Source: Zea mays (taxonomy: Eukaryota; Streptophyta; Magnoliopsida; Poales; Poaceae). From it: a stretch of 64,000 nt of DNA. The stretch spans positions 3,038,001 to 3,102,000 of the forward strand of contig NC_050104.1 in NCBI RefSeq assembly GCF_902167145.1. Reading direction: 5' to 3'. Each line of letters starts with the position of its first letter. The stretch's first letter is position 1. Made by a program: the position numbers and the translations under genes. The notes under the pieces were generated by a model that searched no databases, had not been told where the DNA came from, and worked only from the letters and a program-made list of their open reading frames with translations. Of the stretch, positions 34,364 through 46,385 are shown in pieces.

Positions 34364-36501
34364 TGCATAAACCTGCAAGGTGATTTAAACTTGGATTTTA
34401 GGTACCCAACTCTTGTTGGGTCCTACAAGGTTAGTAACATAAGACTTTGGAACCCAAATGCAAGTTTTGTCTCTCTTGCACTTAGGCCCCAAATTTCTAG
34501 CAACTACTTTATCATTTTTACACATAAGCACAAATGAAGCATCATAAGTATGATAAAGCATAGTTGGGCCATTAGATGCATTCCTAGGCGCATGAGAAAC
34601 AACATGATGAACATGGCGCCTAGGTCTATTCCTACCATGAGCATACAAAGAGCTAGAGGATGCAAACATGGCATGTGAATCAAAAATAGCATCATGACGA
34701 GTAGGTAAAACATCATCATCATGATGAGCAACACTAGAAGCATTCTTAACATGAGCATAAAGATAGGCATGGTTTCTTTTGTCATGTGAAGAATGAGAGC
34801 TACTAGCCATAGGAGCCTTCCCTTTCTCCTTGATGAGATTGGAGGCCCTTTGGCTTGTTAAGTTCTTGGTTCCCTTTTGGAAGCCAAGTCCATCCTTAAT
34901 AGAGGGGTGTCTACCAATTGTGTAGGCATCCCTAGCAAATTTTATTTTATAGTTTTCACTCTTGCAAGTCTTAAGTTGAGCATTAAGATTTGCAACACCA
35001 TTTATCAACTTAAGAATAGTGGAAGCATGAGAATTGCAAGCATCAATATCAATATCTTTGCACCTATTACAAATAGACACATGCTCCATAGATGAACTAG
35101 TAATATTCACCTTTTCTACTTTAGCATTTAAATCAGCATTTAGATTCTTAAGACTAGACATAGATTCGATACGAGAAGATAATTCAAAAAATCATTTCTC
35201 TTAACTTCTAAAGTAAGATATTTTTTAGCATTAACAAGTTTATCGTGTTCTTCGTGAAGAATATCTTCTTGTTTTTCTAACAACCTATATTTCTCATTGA
35301 GGGCATCAATTAATTCATTAATTTTATCAACTTTGGGTCTATCTAATCCCTTAAAGAGAACACTATAGTCTACATCATCATCAGATTCCTCATCACTAGA
35401 AGAAGTGTATTTAGGGGTATCTCGATTCTGTACCTTCTTCTCCTTAGCCATGAGGCATGTGTGATGCTCGTTGGGGAAGAGGGAGGACTTGTCAAAGGCG
35501 GAGGCAGCTAATCCTTCATCGTCGGAGTCGGATGAAGAGCAATCGGAGTCCCATTCCTTGCTAATGCGTGCCTCGTCCTTCGCCTTCCTATAGTTTTTCT
35601 TCATCTCCTTCTTCCCTTTCTTTTCTTATGCCTAGTCATTATCATTATCATGACATTGTGCTATAAAAAGACCAGACTTACCACATTTGAAGCAGGAGCG
35701 CTTTCCCCTTGATGTATTCTTGTTGGGATATTCCTTGCGTCCCTTCAATGCAGTCTTAAAGTGCTTGATCCCAAGCGCCATTTCGTCATCGTTGAGCCCA
35801 ACAGCCTCCACTTGTGCCATTTCGTCATCCTTGCTGCTCGTTGCCTTGAGGGCAATGGGTTGTGGATCATAGAGTGGGAGTGGTCTGTTGGCAATGTCAT
35901 CAACACACTAGCCTCCTTTACCATCATGCGTCTGCTTACGAATTTTCTAAGAATTTCCTCGAACGTCATCTTGGTGTACCTGGGATTCTCACGAATAAGG
36001 TTTACAAGATGAGGACCAATAACGGTAAATGACCTTAACATGAGTCGAACGACATCATGGTCCGTCCATCTTGTACTCCCATAACTCTGGATTTTGTTCA
36101 CCAGTGTCTTAAGCCTATTGTACGTTTCAATTGGCTCCTCTCCCCTTTTCATGGCGAATCTCCCAAGCTCACATTCCACCAGTTCCATCTTTGTAGTCAT
36201 GGTGGCATCATTTCCCTCACGAGAGATCTTGAGGGTGTCCCATATTTTCTTGGCATTGTCCAAGCCACTGCCTTTATTGTACTCATCCCTGCATAGAGAT
36301 GCTAACAACACAGTAGTAGCCTGGGCATTCGTGTGAATTTGCTTGTTAATAAATACGGGATTATCGCTACTATCAAAATGCATTCCATTTCCCACTATTT
36401 CTCAAATGCTAGGATGGAGATAGAATAAATGACTACGCATTTTATGGCTCCAAAAAGAGTAGTCGTCTCCATCAAAGTGGGGGGTTTACCGAGTGGAATA
36501 G
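34364..36501 (-). pseudogene. element A gag and gag-pol linker, decayed and truncated
   Basis: Read leftward from 36501: N-terminal Gag (KPPTLMET-like region, cut by element B), the UBN2 core (LLASLCRDEYNK ... AKKIWDTLKISREG, 36320-36190), and ETYNRLKTLVNKIQSYGS. The zinc knuckle at about 35700-35660 reads CFKCGKSGLFIAQC, with Leu where the zinc-binding His belongs. A Ser/Asp-rich coiled-coil linker (35604-35140) is followed by the conserved WVPKSYVTNLVGPNKSWVPK end (about 34440-34385). Frameshifts occur near 35745, 35632 and 35150. Confidence 0.82.
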
Positions 36502-38411
36502 TGAAAGTTCCCTATGCCCGGGAACAAGATCTTGATGTCGCCTAGAGGGGGTGAATAGGCGAATAATAATTATCACTGACAAACTTAAAACCTTACTCTA
36601 CTCGAAGACTGGATCACAGCGGAATGAAGATTGCTTCGAGTAGGTGGCAGCAGAAATGAAGTTCCTGTCTCAAAGAGTCATGCACTTCACAAGTAACTTA
36701 TGCCACAGATAAGAGTATATGAAGTGCTCACAGTAATAAGGCAAGAGACAAAGAACAAAAACAGAGACAAGACAAGAGTCACAACACAGAGCACGTAGGA
36801 CACAAGGATTTATATCGAGGTTCAGCCAAGCCTGAAATGCTTGCCTAGTCCTCATTGCAGTTAGCCACACCTTGGCTTGGAGTATCTTACTCCGTCCTCC
36901 AATATGCTCAAATCTGTCAATGTGACAAATAGAGCCTTCCAATATGTTGATGGTTGTTACAACGTTGTTGCGGCTGCTTACAACCTTCTTGACAGCACTC
37001 CGGCATAGTAACAGTGCTCAAGATCTTGATCTTGCTCTCAACAGCACTTCCCCTGTCTCTAAAGGCTTATAACTGTGCCTCTACACAACTTAGAGAGAAA
37101 TACACAAGAGAGGGAGATAAATATGATTTGCAATGAGTCTATAGATGGTTGCTACACTTGGGAGTGTTCCACATTGTAGATGGACGCCTAGGGGTCCTTT
37201 TATAGCCCCAAGGGAGCCCCTAGCCATTGGTTCTTCAAATGGGAAGCAATCAACCATCCCTGTCTACGTGTGCACCGGACTGTTCGGTGCACACCGGACA
37301 GTGAGTAGTAGCCGATTCCCTTCCTTTCCTAGCGAAGCAGGCCGTTGCCACCTTTCGGCCACTTGGTACACCGGACAGTCCGATGGCGCATCGGATAATC
37401 CGGTGCGACTTGATGACTGTTGGCTTGGCTGACATGGCCGACGTTGATTGCGCGGCCGACCGTTGGTCAGGCATGTGGCTGGCGCACCAGACAATGCATT
37501 GATTTATAACCGCAGCGCCACCAGCCGCTTCCAGAGAGCGGCCTGTTCACCGAGGGGACAACATGGGCACCGAACAATGTCCGGTGCACACCGGACAGTC
37601 CGGTGCTCCCAGACTGGTGCAAATTATTTACTCTAATTTGTCTTCTTTTCGGATGATCCCTAGCACTTAGACACACATAGTTAGCCACTAAAACAATTGA
37701 TTAAGTCTTGGGATCATACCTATTTACTCTAGGATTTCTGATCTACTTTAGACAGAGTTTCAAAACCATCAAGTCAACTTGACTTGATCTAGATTAATAC
37801 ACATAAGCTCCAACACCTTGCGAAGGTCACATAGAACATATCCAAACACAGGAACAACCCAAACTAAAGGTCAAAGTAAACTTAGTTCTTTTGGGCTGCT
37901 TCCAATTCTGGTTTTGACATTGCTCCTCCTTCTAGTGACCTTGTTCACTTCTCGAGCTTGATCTTGAACCTTATGACTTACACCACATAATTGTAGATGT
38001 TACCTCATTGGTTGTAAGTCATGTCCTTATGTAGTGATCCTTGATGCACCATAACTCTTCTTAACTCGATCAACCTTGACCTTGCAAGTCTTCTTCTTCA
38101 CCCCTGGCTTTGGGTTCCTCGGTCTCCTTGACCTTCTCTCGTGCACTCGGTACCTTGATGCTCTTCTTGCCTCCATCCTTGGCTTGATCAGTTGTCTCCG
38201 AGTTATGCACACTAAGTCTCACTTAAACAATGTCCATCTTACTTGTGATGTCCATTATCTATAGATATTCCAGACTTTGGACCATCACACTTGTTCACTT
38301 GTGTTGAACCATGTAAGCTTTGCATTAAGCACCTATTCAGCACTTAGCACACCTGATAGTCCTTTAATTGGGTTGTCATCCAAACCACCAAAACCCATAA
38401 GAGAGCTTTCA
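36502..38411 (-). repeat. 3' LTR of element B
   Basis: 1910 bp, plus-strand edges TGAAAGTTCCCTATGCC and GAGAGCTTTCA. It holds the CACCGGAC/GTCCGGTG palindrome cluster around 37270-37600. Followed by the reversed polypurine tract atctccccctttttggtgat at 38412. Confidence 0.82.
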
Positions 38412-38739
38412 ATCTCCCCCTTTTTGGTGATTGATGGCAACACAATTAAAGCTTACACAAGAATAAGATTTAAAGCACAACTTTTTGAATTCTAAGTTAT
38501 AGAATGCTCCCCCTAAATATGTGCTTACATTAAAATCTCAACTTTGGCCTTATATGCCAAATTGCACATACTTAGGCTAATTGTGCAGCATTACTACACC
38601 TTAGCACCCGTGGGGTGCATTGTGTCAAGAATCAAACCGTGATGTGTATGACACACAAATGCACAGAATCAGAGTTAAAGACCAATTAAATGGATATACC
38701 ATAGGAATATCAACCTACCACTATTCACCATTAAGATAC
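38412..38739 (-). other. 3' internal end of element B (left of element C)
   Basis: A non-coding stretch starting with the polypurine tract and including gctccccctaaatatgtgc. It ends with gatac (38735-38739), the target duplication of element C. Confidence 0.7.
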
Positions 38740-40118
38740 TAAAAGGGAAATGTGCCCTTAGGTCATTTCTATAAGTGTTTTGGTGATTAGATGCCCAACA
38801 CATATTGATTTAGTTCTCTTGTGCTAAATGAGTGAGAAGTGCAAATCGAATAAAAAGGTATGTATCCGGCCTTAGTATATTGTTTTGAGTACTAACATAT
38901 GCATTGAGGTGCCAGGAAACATTACCGAGAAGAAATGATTTGAATTGGAGAAGAGTTGGCTAAGTCAGCCAAACCAGCGTAGTCTGTGGTGCACCGGACT
39001 GTCCGGTGGCGCACCGGACAGTGTCCGGTGCCCCAGGCTAGCCCGACGGCGAACTGGCCGTTCTCGGGAATCGTCGGGGCGACGTGGCTAAAAATCACGG
39101 GACTATCCGGTGGTGCACCGGACTATCCGGTGAGTCTTCAGTGCCCGCGTCGAAGTCCTTCGGCGATGAACTCATCGCTCTCGGGAAAAGGAGAAAGCGC
39201 CACGACTATAATTCACCGGACTATCCGGTGAGTCAGAGCCGCCCGAGCCAACGGTCGGCAGTGAAATCAACGGGCGACGTGTGGCCCGAGCCAACGGTCG
39301 GTTGGGCACACCGGACTGTCCGGTGTGCACCGAACAGTGTCTGGTGCGCCAACGGGACCACCGGCCCAATGGTCGGATGCACCAGATATGGAAGGGGATC
39401 GAGCACCGGACTGCTACAGGACCTGTCCGGTGGTGCACCGGACTGTCCGGTGCGCCACTCGACAGAAGGCAAGAATTGCCTTCCAAGTTGATCTCCAATG
39501 GCTCCTAGCTGCCTTGGGGCTATAAAAGGGACCCCTAGGCATATGGAGCAGAACACCAAGCTTGCAAGAAACATCCTAAGACGCCTAGACTCTGCAATCA
39601 CGCAATCGAATCATCGTTCTTGAGATTTGAGCACCGTTTGAGTTGTAAACTCCCCGCGCCGTGTTTGTGTGCTCACTTCTTCACTTGTGTGCATGTGTTT
39701 GTTGCGATTCGAGTCTTGTGTGCGTTGCTTTTCCTCCCTTACTCTTATGCTTCTTTGTGATCTATATTATAAGGGCGTGAGGCTCCAACTTGTGGAGATT
39801 TCTCGCAAACGGGAGAAGAACACTAAACAAAAAGACTGTGGTATTCAAGTTGATCAATGGATCACTTGAAAGGGGTTGAGAGCAACCCTCGTCCATTGGG
39901 ACGCCACAAAGTGGAAGTAGGCAAGTGTTATACTTGGCCGAACCACGGGATAAAATACTGTGTCTCTTGTGCTGCTTTTCTCTGTGATTGTTTTGTTCGC
40001 AAGAGCTCGCTTCATAGCAACTTGGTTAACTCACACTAACACTTTTATAATCAAGTTTGTGGCTATTTAGTGTTTGATTTCACAGGATCACCTATCCACC
40101 CCCCTCTAGGTGCTCTCA
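38740..40118 (+). repeat. 5' LTR of element C
   Basis: 1379 bp. A palindrome cluster with CACCGGACTGTCCGGTG begins at 38992 and continues to about 39450. A TATA-like GGCTATAAAAGGGACC lies at about 39519-39534. Confidence 0.9.
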
Positions 40119-40168
40119 ATTGGTATCAGAGTCGTACTCTTTATCTAAGGGACTAATCGCCCGAAGAG

Positions 40169-41500
40169 ATGAATCCTAAGGGTAAGGAGATGGTGGTCAA
40201 CGACAATGAGAAGGAGTTCCTCTTCAACGAGCCAAGACACGACAAGCCCACTGACTCAGGCTCGAGTCACGAGAAGAGGGACGAGAAGAATAAGAGGCGC
40301 ATCAAGAAGATCATTTACTATGACAGCGACGCCTCCTCTTCTTCACCAAGGGATGACGACGACGACTCCTCATCCAAAAGAAAGACGGTTAATCAAAACT
40401 ACTCTTTTGACTATTCTCGCATTCCTTATAATTCAAATGCTCATCTACTATCAATTCCCCTAGGAAAACCCCCACACTTTGATGGAGAGGACTATTCTTT
40501 TTGGAGTCATAAAATGCGTAGTCATTTATTCTCCCTCCATCCTAGCATTTGGGAAATTGTTGAGAATGGGATGCATTTTAATAGTATTGATAATCATGTG
40601 CTTATAAATGAACAAATTCATAAAAATGCCTAAGCCACTACTGTTTTGCTAGCATCTCTATGCAGGGATAAATATAACAAGGCCAGCGGCTTGGACAACG
40701 CCAAAAAGATTTGGGACACCCTCAAAATATGTCATGAGGGTAACGACGCCACCATGATCACCAAGATGGAACTGGTGGAAGGCGAGCTGGGGAGGTTCGC
40801 GATGATCAGGGCAGAGGAGCCAACACAGACCTACAACAGGCTCAAGACCCTGGTCAACACAATCCGAAGCTATGGAAGCACAAGATGGATGGATCATGAC
40901 ATCGTCCAGCTCATGCTCAGGTCATTTACAGTAATTGACCCCCATCTTGTAAATCTTATTCATGAAAACCCCAGGTACACCAAGATGACGCCCGAGGAAA
41001 TACTCGGAAAATTCGTGAGCGGGCGTATGATGGTGAAAGAAGCTCGATACGTGGACCATGCATTGAATGGTCCACTGCCCGTCTACGAGCCACAACCCAT
41101 TGCTCTCAAAGCAACTAGCAGCAGGGAGGCGCTACCAAGCAAGGTGACACAAGTGGAGGCTGCCAGGCTCAATGAAGATGAGATGGCACTCATTATCAAG
41201 CGCTTCAAGACCGCGCTAAAAGGACACAAGGAGTACCCCCAACAAAAAAGTCAAGGGGAAAACGCTCCTGCTTCAAATGCGGTAAGACTGGTCATTTTAT
41301 CGCTCAATGTCCCGATAATGAAAATGACCATGCACATGAAAAGCATGGGAAGAAGGAGAAGAAGAAGAACTACAGGAAGGCTAAGGGCGAGGCGCACCTT
41401 GGAAAGGAATGGGATTCTGACTGCTCTTCATCCGACTCCGACGATGAAGGACAGGATGCCTCTGCCTTCGACAAATCTTTGCTCTTCCCCAACGAACGCC
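40169..41500 (+). pseudogene. element C gag
   Basis: The ATG lies about 50 nt inside the LTR. An acidic/Ser-rich N-terminus leads to GKPPHFDGEDYSFWSHKMRS (DUF4219-like), then the UBN2 core (LLASLCRDKYNKASGLDNAK ... TYNRLKTLVNTIRSYGS). An in-frame TAA at about 40631 splits these. A frameshift near 41270 moves the zinc knuckle (CFKCGKTGHFIAQC-type) out of frame. Solo LTR D interrupts the Asp/Ser-rich linker at 41501. Confidence 0.85.
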
Positions 41501-44500
41501 TGTAACACCCTGATTTTGGGGTATAAAATTTCTTTTCTAATATCCCCTCAAATTCAGGTGTTACTTTCTTGTTCCTATTTCTTTTTGCTCCTTTATTAAT
41601 TTCTTTCGAGGTAATAGAAAATTTTACCCCAGTTATAGATGTTAATAAAACCCTAAGGGAATAATGCTTGATGCATCATGCTGAAATATATTTGTTTTTG
41701 TCTGATGATTTGCTTTGGTGTGTATCCATTTAATATGTGACTCAATATTGTAAATAAATTTGATAGCAGGAAATAGAAAATAAAATAAAAGGAAAAGACA
41801 CAGCTCCTCTTCCCCTCAGCCCAGCTGCTCGGCCCAGCACGCGCCCCAATCCCCTTCCCGTGCGCGCTGTAGCCCAGCCGCTCACATGCTTGCCCCGCGC
41901 TAGCAGCCGCCGCCAAGACACGTTCAGCACCCTCCCTCTTCTCTAACCTCTTCCCCATGCCTTTGTGCGCTTCCTCCCCTGCGCTACACCAGTGCCGGAG
42001 GAAGCGCTCGTATAAGCTGCATCGTCTTCTTCGCACCTGCTTCGCCGATCGCCGTTCATCCTGCGCAGGTGAGGAATCCCCTTCTTCTCCCTCTCTCCCA
42101 TGCCCCTCTCTGCGTTTCCATGGCCAAAGCCCATTGTCGAGCTCGCCCCGGCGAGGTCCCCTGCAGATCGTGGTCTGGTGCCGCGCGCAGACCGCCTGAG
42201 ATCGTCGTTCCCCTCCCCCAGCCTAGGCCCCATCCCTGGTGTGGCAAGTGTAGCACACATCTCGTCTCGGCGGTTTCAAGTGAGTCCTCTCTATCTATCC
42301 CATCCCCAACACTCCTCCCTATGCGCCTAGGCCAGGTCAGCCCCGACGGCGCCTCGTACCCTACTCCCTACCTATGCGCTCCTCCCTACAGTGTAGCCGG
42401 GCTCCTGCACAGGGTGCGGTAGACAGTCGCACGACGTCTCACCCGTGTGCCCAGACGTCTGTGCCCTACTCCCTCGCGCGGTTGAGCCCAGATTCCAATG
42501 CCTGCTCCTATGTCGCTCGGCCGGACGCCTCCCCAGCCCCGCCCCCGCCGACCCTGGTCCTCCGGCAAGCCGCCCCAGCTAGGCTCCTGCTCGCGAGTCG
42601 CCGTGGAGGAGCCGCGGCCAGCAGCAGCTCCTAGGCGTTCTACCTGCGCGAGCCGCTCACCTCCCATGCCTCAACAAAATCCCCTGCAGCCTGGGCACGG
42701 CTAGCCACCCCAGCCTTCCGATGGCTGATGCCCTCTCCTTCTCCCCCATGTCGTTCTCTGCTTTTTCCCAAGGAAGAAGAAAGCACTGATGCAGTTGTTC
42801 GTCCGTGCAACCAGGGAAAAGGAAACGGCCCTTGGGGACCACCTTGCATGAAGTTTCCACCCGACCAAGTTTTTCCTCTAGCCATGCGTCTGGAACAAGA
42901 CCACCTAGGCCCCACCGCATGCACGACATGCAGAACCAAAGCCATTGCATGCGACACATTATTTTTCCTCCATCCCATTAGCAAAAGCAAAACCGTCCCA
43001 CACATAACCTCACAGATTTTCTGCGGCCATGATCCCCGCGACCCTCCGCGTGGCAACTTGTCGACCAATCAAATCACGCCATGTCATTTTAATCCAAGGC
43101 TTATTAAGTATGTGTTATCTTTTAACGTTCGATCTATCCCATTCCAGTTGTGTTAATTTTGTAGAAAGTCGTGTACACGTTTAAAACATAATTTGTTCGT
43201 AACACATGTTTCAGTTAATTAATTATTTAATGGTTTGTCCGATGGTTATTAAAATAGCAATTTAATCTATAGTTTTAAGTTGCACTTTTATAAATATACG
43301 TTAACGTCATTAATACCAACTTAAACACTTTTCATTTAATACTTGTTTATTATAAACACGTTATTTGTTAGCTATTATCGCGTGTCGCGCGCGTCGTCGC
43401 GTTGTCCGTGTGCTGTTCGTACGCGTTGCCACGCGTCGTTCGCGCGTGCTGTTCCGCACGTGGTGGCATGCTGGTTCGTGCATCGTTCTCAATCGTCGTG
43501 TGCACTATTTCGTGCCTCATCCGCGTGCTGTGTCGTGCGTGTCCGCGCGTCGTTCGCACGCTGTCGTGCTGTTTCGCGCGTCGTAAATTCGTCTCGCTTA
43601 GAATTTCTCGTTTCAATTAAATTACTTAATTAAACTGACATTTATTAGTGTAACAGATTAATCTAACTAAACGATGTGTAATATTTATATTTGATAATGT
43701 TGAACTAAAAGTTATAGTTAATATTTGTTTAGAGTTAACACACTAACCCCCGATCGTAGCTTCAACAACCACGGTTCTTTTCCTCGCATAACCGAAGAAG
43801 CGCTCTGTATTTTTTATTGCACGTTTTTATAATGTTTTATCCTGTATGGTGTAATGTTCTTATGCGTGTATATTTTTGTTTGGGCCTGTTTGTATTCGTT
43901 GTGCGTCACGAATAGATCGCGATCCGTTTCCGAGCTTCAAGGATCGACGGTCAAGTGTTGGCGACCAAGTGATTTGATTCTTCGAGTTCTGCAAAGTTGA
44001 AGACCCTGAGCATCTGTTTGGTGAAGGCAAGTGTCTTCTGACCCGTTATGTCCCATTTACTTTATAATTCATTGTCCCGTATACTATGAACAACATAAGG
44101 ATTGACTAGCTTTCTATTTATCTTGTCCTTGATTACCTTTTGGGTTACTATGGTTAGATTCATGCTATTGCTTTACTCTAATCAATGAACATGATGTGAA
44201 CACTTATGATACGATGTTATCATTATGATTATGATGTCGGACTAGTGATACTTTAGGGGACTCGAGCGGTTTCTCGAGTGCCTCTCCGTAAGGACCTGTT
44301 CATTGGATGACCGCCCGGGAAAACAATGCAACCATGAGGGTGGAGTGGGACGCCCTTAGCTGAGTAATTAGAGGAACTAGGGTGTAGTTCGCTTTGCCGT
44401 CGTGTCGTTAATGGGGCTCGGTGTATGCGGCTTGCTCTGCCAAGGTTGGTTCGCCCCTTGGGGAGGAGTGTGGTGCATTTAGGAAACCTAACGGGCGGCT

Positions 44501-45319
44501 ACAGCCCCAGGGAATCTTTGTAAAGGCTACATTGGGAGACCCTGCCTACTCACCTTGGTAGTGTTTAAGGGTTTGATCGGCCCGAGGCAAGAGGGAATCA
44601 CGGCTTGTGGGTAAAGTGCGCAACCTCTGCAGAGTGTTATGAAACTGATATATCAGTCGTGCTCGCGGTTATGAGCGGCCAAGGGAGCTCCATTGATTAG
44701 AGATGCTGGATCAGAGGTGTTTGGTTTACAGGTGGTGATGAGGATGATGGTTATGATTATGCTTATGGTAATGGTAAGTGGTATTCTTTCTGTTTGGAAA
44801 GGGTACATTTGGGTTAATAACTTGGGTTAATGCTAAAACCTGGCTCCATACTAGTAATAATTACCTGACCAAATAAAAGCAACTGCTTGATCCTAACTCC
44901 ACATAAAGCTAGTCCACTTCCAGCCAAATGGGACATTTGCTGAGTACGTTGATGTGTACTCACCCTTGCTTTCACAAAACACCAGGTTGCCTTTGGTGCA
45001 ATCTATGCTCATGTAAAGAAGAAGGTGTCGAGGCGGATCTCTAGGAGTTCCAGGACTTTGACGAGTTTGAGGATTAGGCTAGCGACCTCCCCTAGTCAGC
45101 TGCCTGTGGTGGGTTGTTTACGTTGACTACGTTTCGATTCTGTGTACTTTGATTTATATTATGTAAATGGCTCTAGTCTGTAATATTATTACTTACTATT
45201 TATTGTAATTCGAAGCATTGTGATGATGAGTCATTTATGTAATCGATTTGTACGTGAATAACTGATCCTGGCACGTACATGCTTCGCATTCGGTTTACCT
45301 TCTAAAACCGAGTGTGACA
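41501..45319 (+). repeat. solo LTR D, gypsy-type, nested in element C
   Basis: 3819 bp from TGTAACACCCTGATTTTGGG to CCGAGTGTGACA, with a perfect target duplication acgcc (41496-41500 and 45320-45324). Same family type as the LTR at 150-3650, opposite orientation. Shared internal landmarks include the block gatgtgtactcacccttgct (about 44952). No internal region is present. Open frames in its GC-rich part (41950-43150 and 43340-43630) have no domains. Confidence 0.9.
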
Positions 45320-45324
45320 ACGCC

Positions 45325-46385
45325 ATACGTGCCTTATGGCTAAGGAGAAGAAGGTATGTATTCGGAACACTCCCAAGTATACTTCTTCTAGTGATGAAGA
45401 GTCATATGATGGTGAAGTAGACTATACTGATTTGTTTAAGGGGTTAGATTGAAATAAAGTAGACAAGATAAATGAACTAATTGATGCTCTTAATGAAAAG
45501 GATAGATTGCTAGAAAAGCACGAAGACATTTTGTATGAGGAGCATGATAAATTTGTTAGTGTTCAAAAATCTCTTGGTTTAGAAATTAAGAGAAATGAAA
45601 TGCTATCCTATGAGTTGTCTACTTGTCATGAATCTATCTCTAGTTTAAAGAATTCAAATGATGAATTAAAGGCTAAGCTAGAGGAAGTAAATGCAACTAG
45701 TTCATATGTGGAACATGTTGTTATTTGCAATAGGTGTAAAGATGTTAATTTTGATGAACATGTTGCCACTATTGCCAAATTAAATAATGAGGTTGCAAGT
45801 CTTAATGATCAACTTAAGACTTGCAAAAATGATTATGAGAAACTAAAATTTGCTAGGGATGCCTACACAGTTGGTAGACACCCCTCAATTAAGGATGGAC
45901 TTGGTTTTCGAAAGGAAACCAAGAACTTAACAAGCCAAAAGACTTCCGATCTCAACAAAGGGAAAGGGAAGGCTCCTATGGCTAGTAGCTCATATTCTTC
46001 ACATGATCAAAAGAACCATGCTTATCTTTATGCTCATGTTAAGAAAGTTTCTCAACATGATAGGAGTTATAATCATGCTGCTTTACCTATTTATCATGAT
46101 TCACATGCTATGTTTGCATCAAGATCTACTTATGCACATGGTAGAAATAGGTCTAGGCATAATCATGTTGTGTCTCATGCGCCTAGGAAAACTTGCAATG
46201 GTCCTACTACTGTCTATCATGCTTGCAGTGCTTCCTTTGTACTTTTATGCAAAAATGCAAAAGTATTTGCTAGGAAATTGGGATCCAAATGCAAGGGAGA
46301 CAAGACTTGCATATGGGTTCCAAAAACGGTTGTGACTAACCTTGTAGGACCTAACAAGAGTTTGGTACCTAAGACCCAAGCTTAA
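45325..46385 (+). pseudogene. element C gag-pol linker after solo LTR D
   Basis: It continues the acidic linker (SSSDEESYDGEVDYTDLFKG, a stop near 45450), then a coiled-coil-like stretch (residues of the frame starting at 45507) and a His/Tyr-rich part. It ends with the conserved CIWVPKTVVTNLVGPNKS near 46310-46365. It matches element A 34385-35604 in layout. Confidence 0.82.

Larger units (their letters stand above)
28218..36501 (-). mobile_element. element A: Opie/Ji/SIRE-like Ty1-copia retrotransposon (3' part; rest beyond the window)
   Basis: A minus-strand element with its 3' LTR at 28218-29569, polypurine tract, 3' non-coding region, then pol and gag read leftward from 36501. It is interrupted by Cassandra (33558-34363) and cut at 36501 by element B within the gag N-terminal region. 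The remaining gag start, primer site and 5' LTR are not in the window and should follow B's 5' LTR to the right of 64000. Gag and pol carry many stops and frameshifts. The similarly organised element C gives the expected full layout. Confidence 0.85.

Noticed and set aside
37145..37690. Frames of 60-95 aa on both strands
   Set aside because: They lie in the palindrome-rich part of the B LTR; the peptides repeat the translated palindrome (such as TGLSG and APDCPV-like runs).
40119..40135. tRNA-Met-like sequences (also near 5303, 33863 and 61155)
   Set aside because: They are primer-binding sites complementary to the tRNA 3' end, only 11-18 bases long, next to LTRs.
42056..43156. Possibility that GC-rich D-LTR sequence is a captured gene
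   Set aside because: No splice-consistent frame or domain was found, and the LTR at 150-3650 has a similar GC-rich core, so it is part of the LTR.
41957..43620. Several 70-140 aa frames
   Set aside because: They are inside solo LTR D, GC-rich, and present on both strands.
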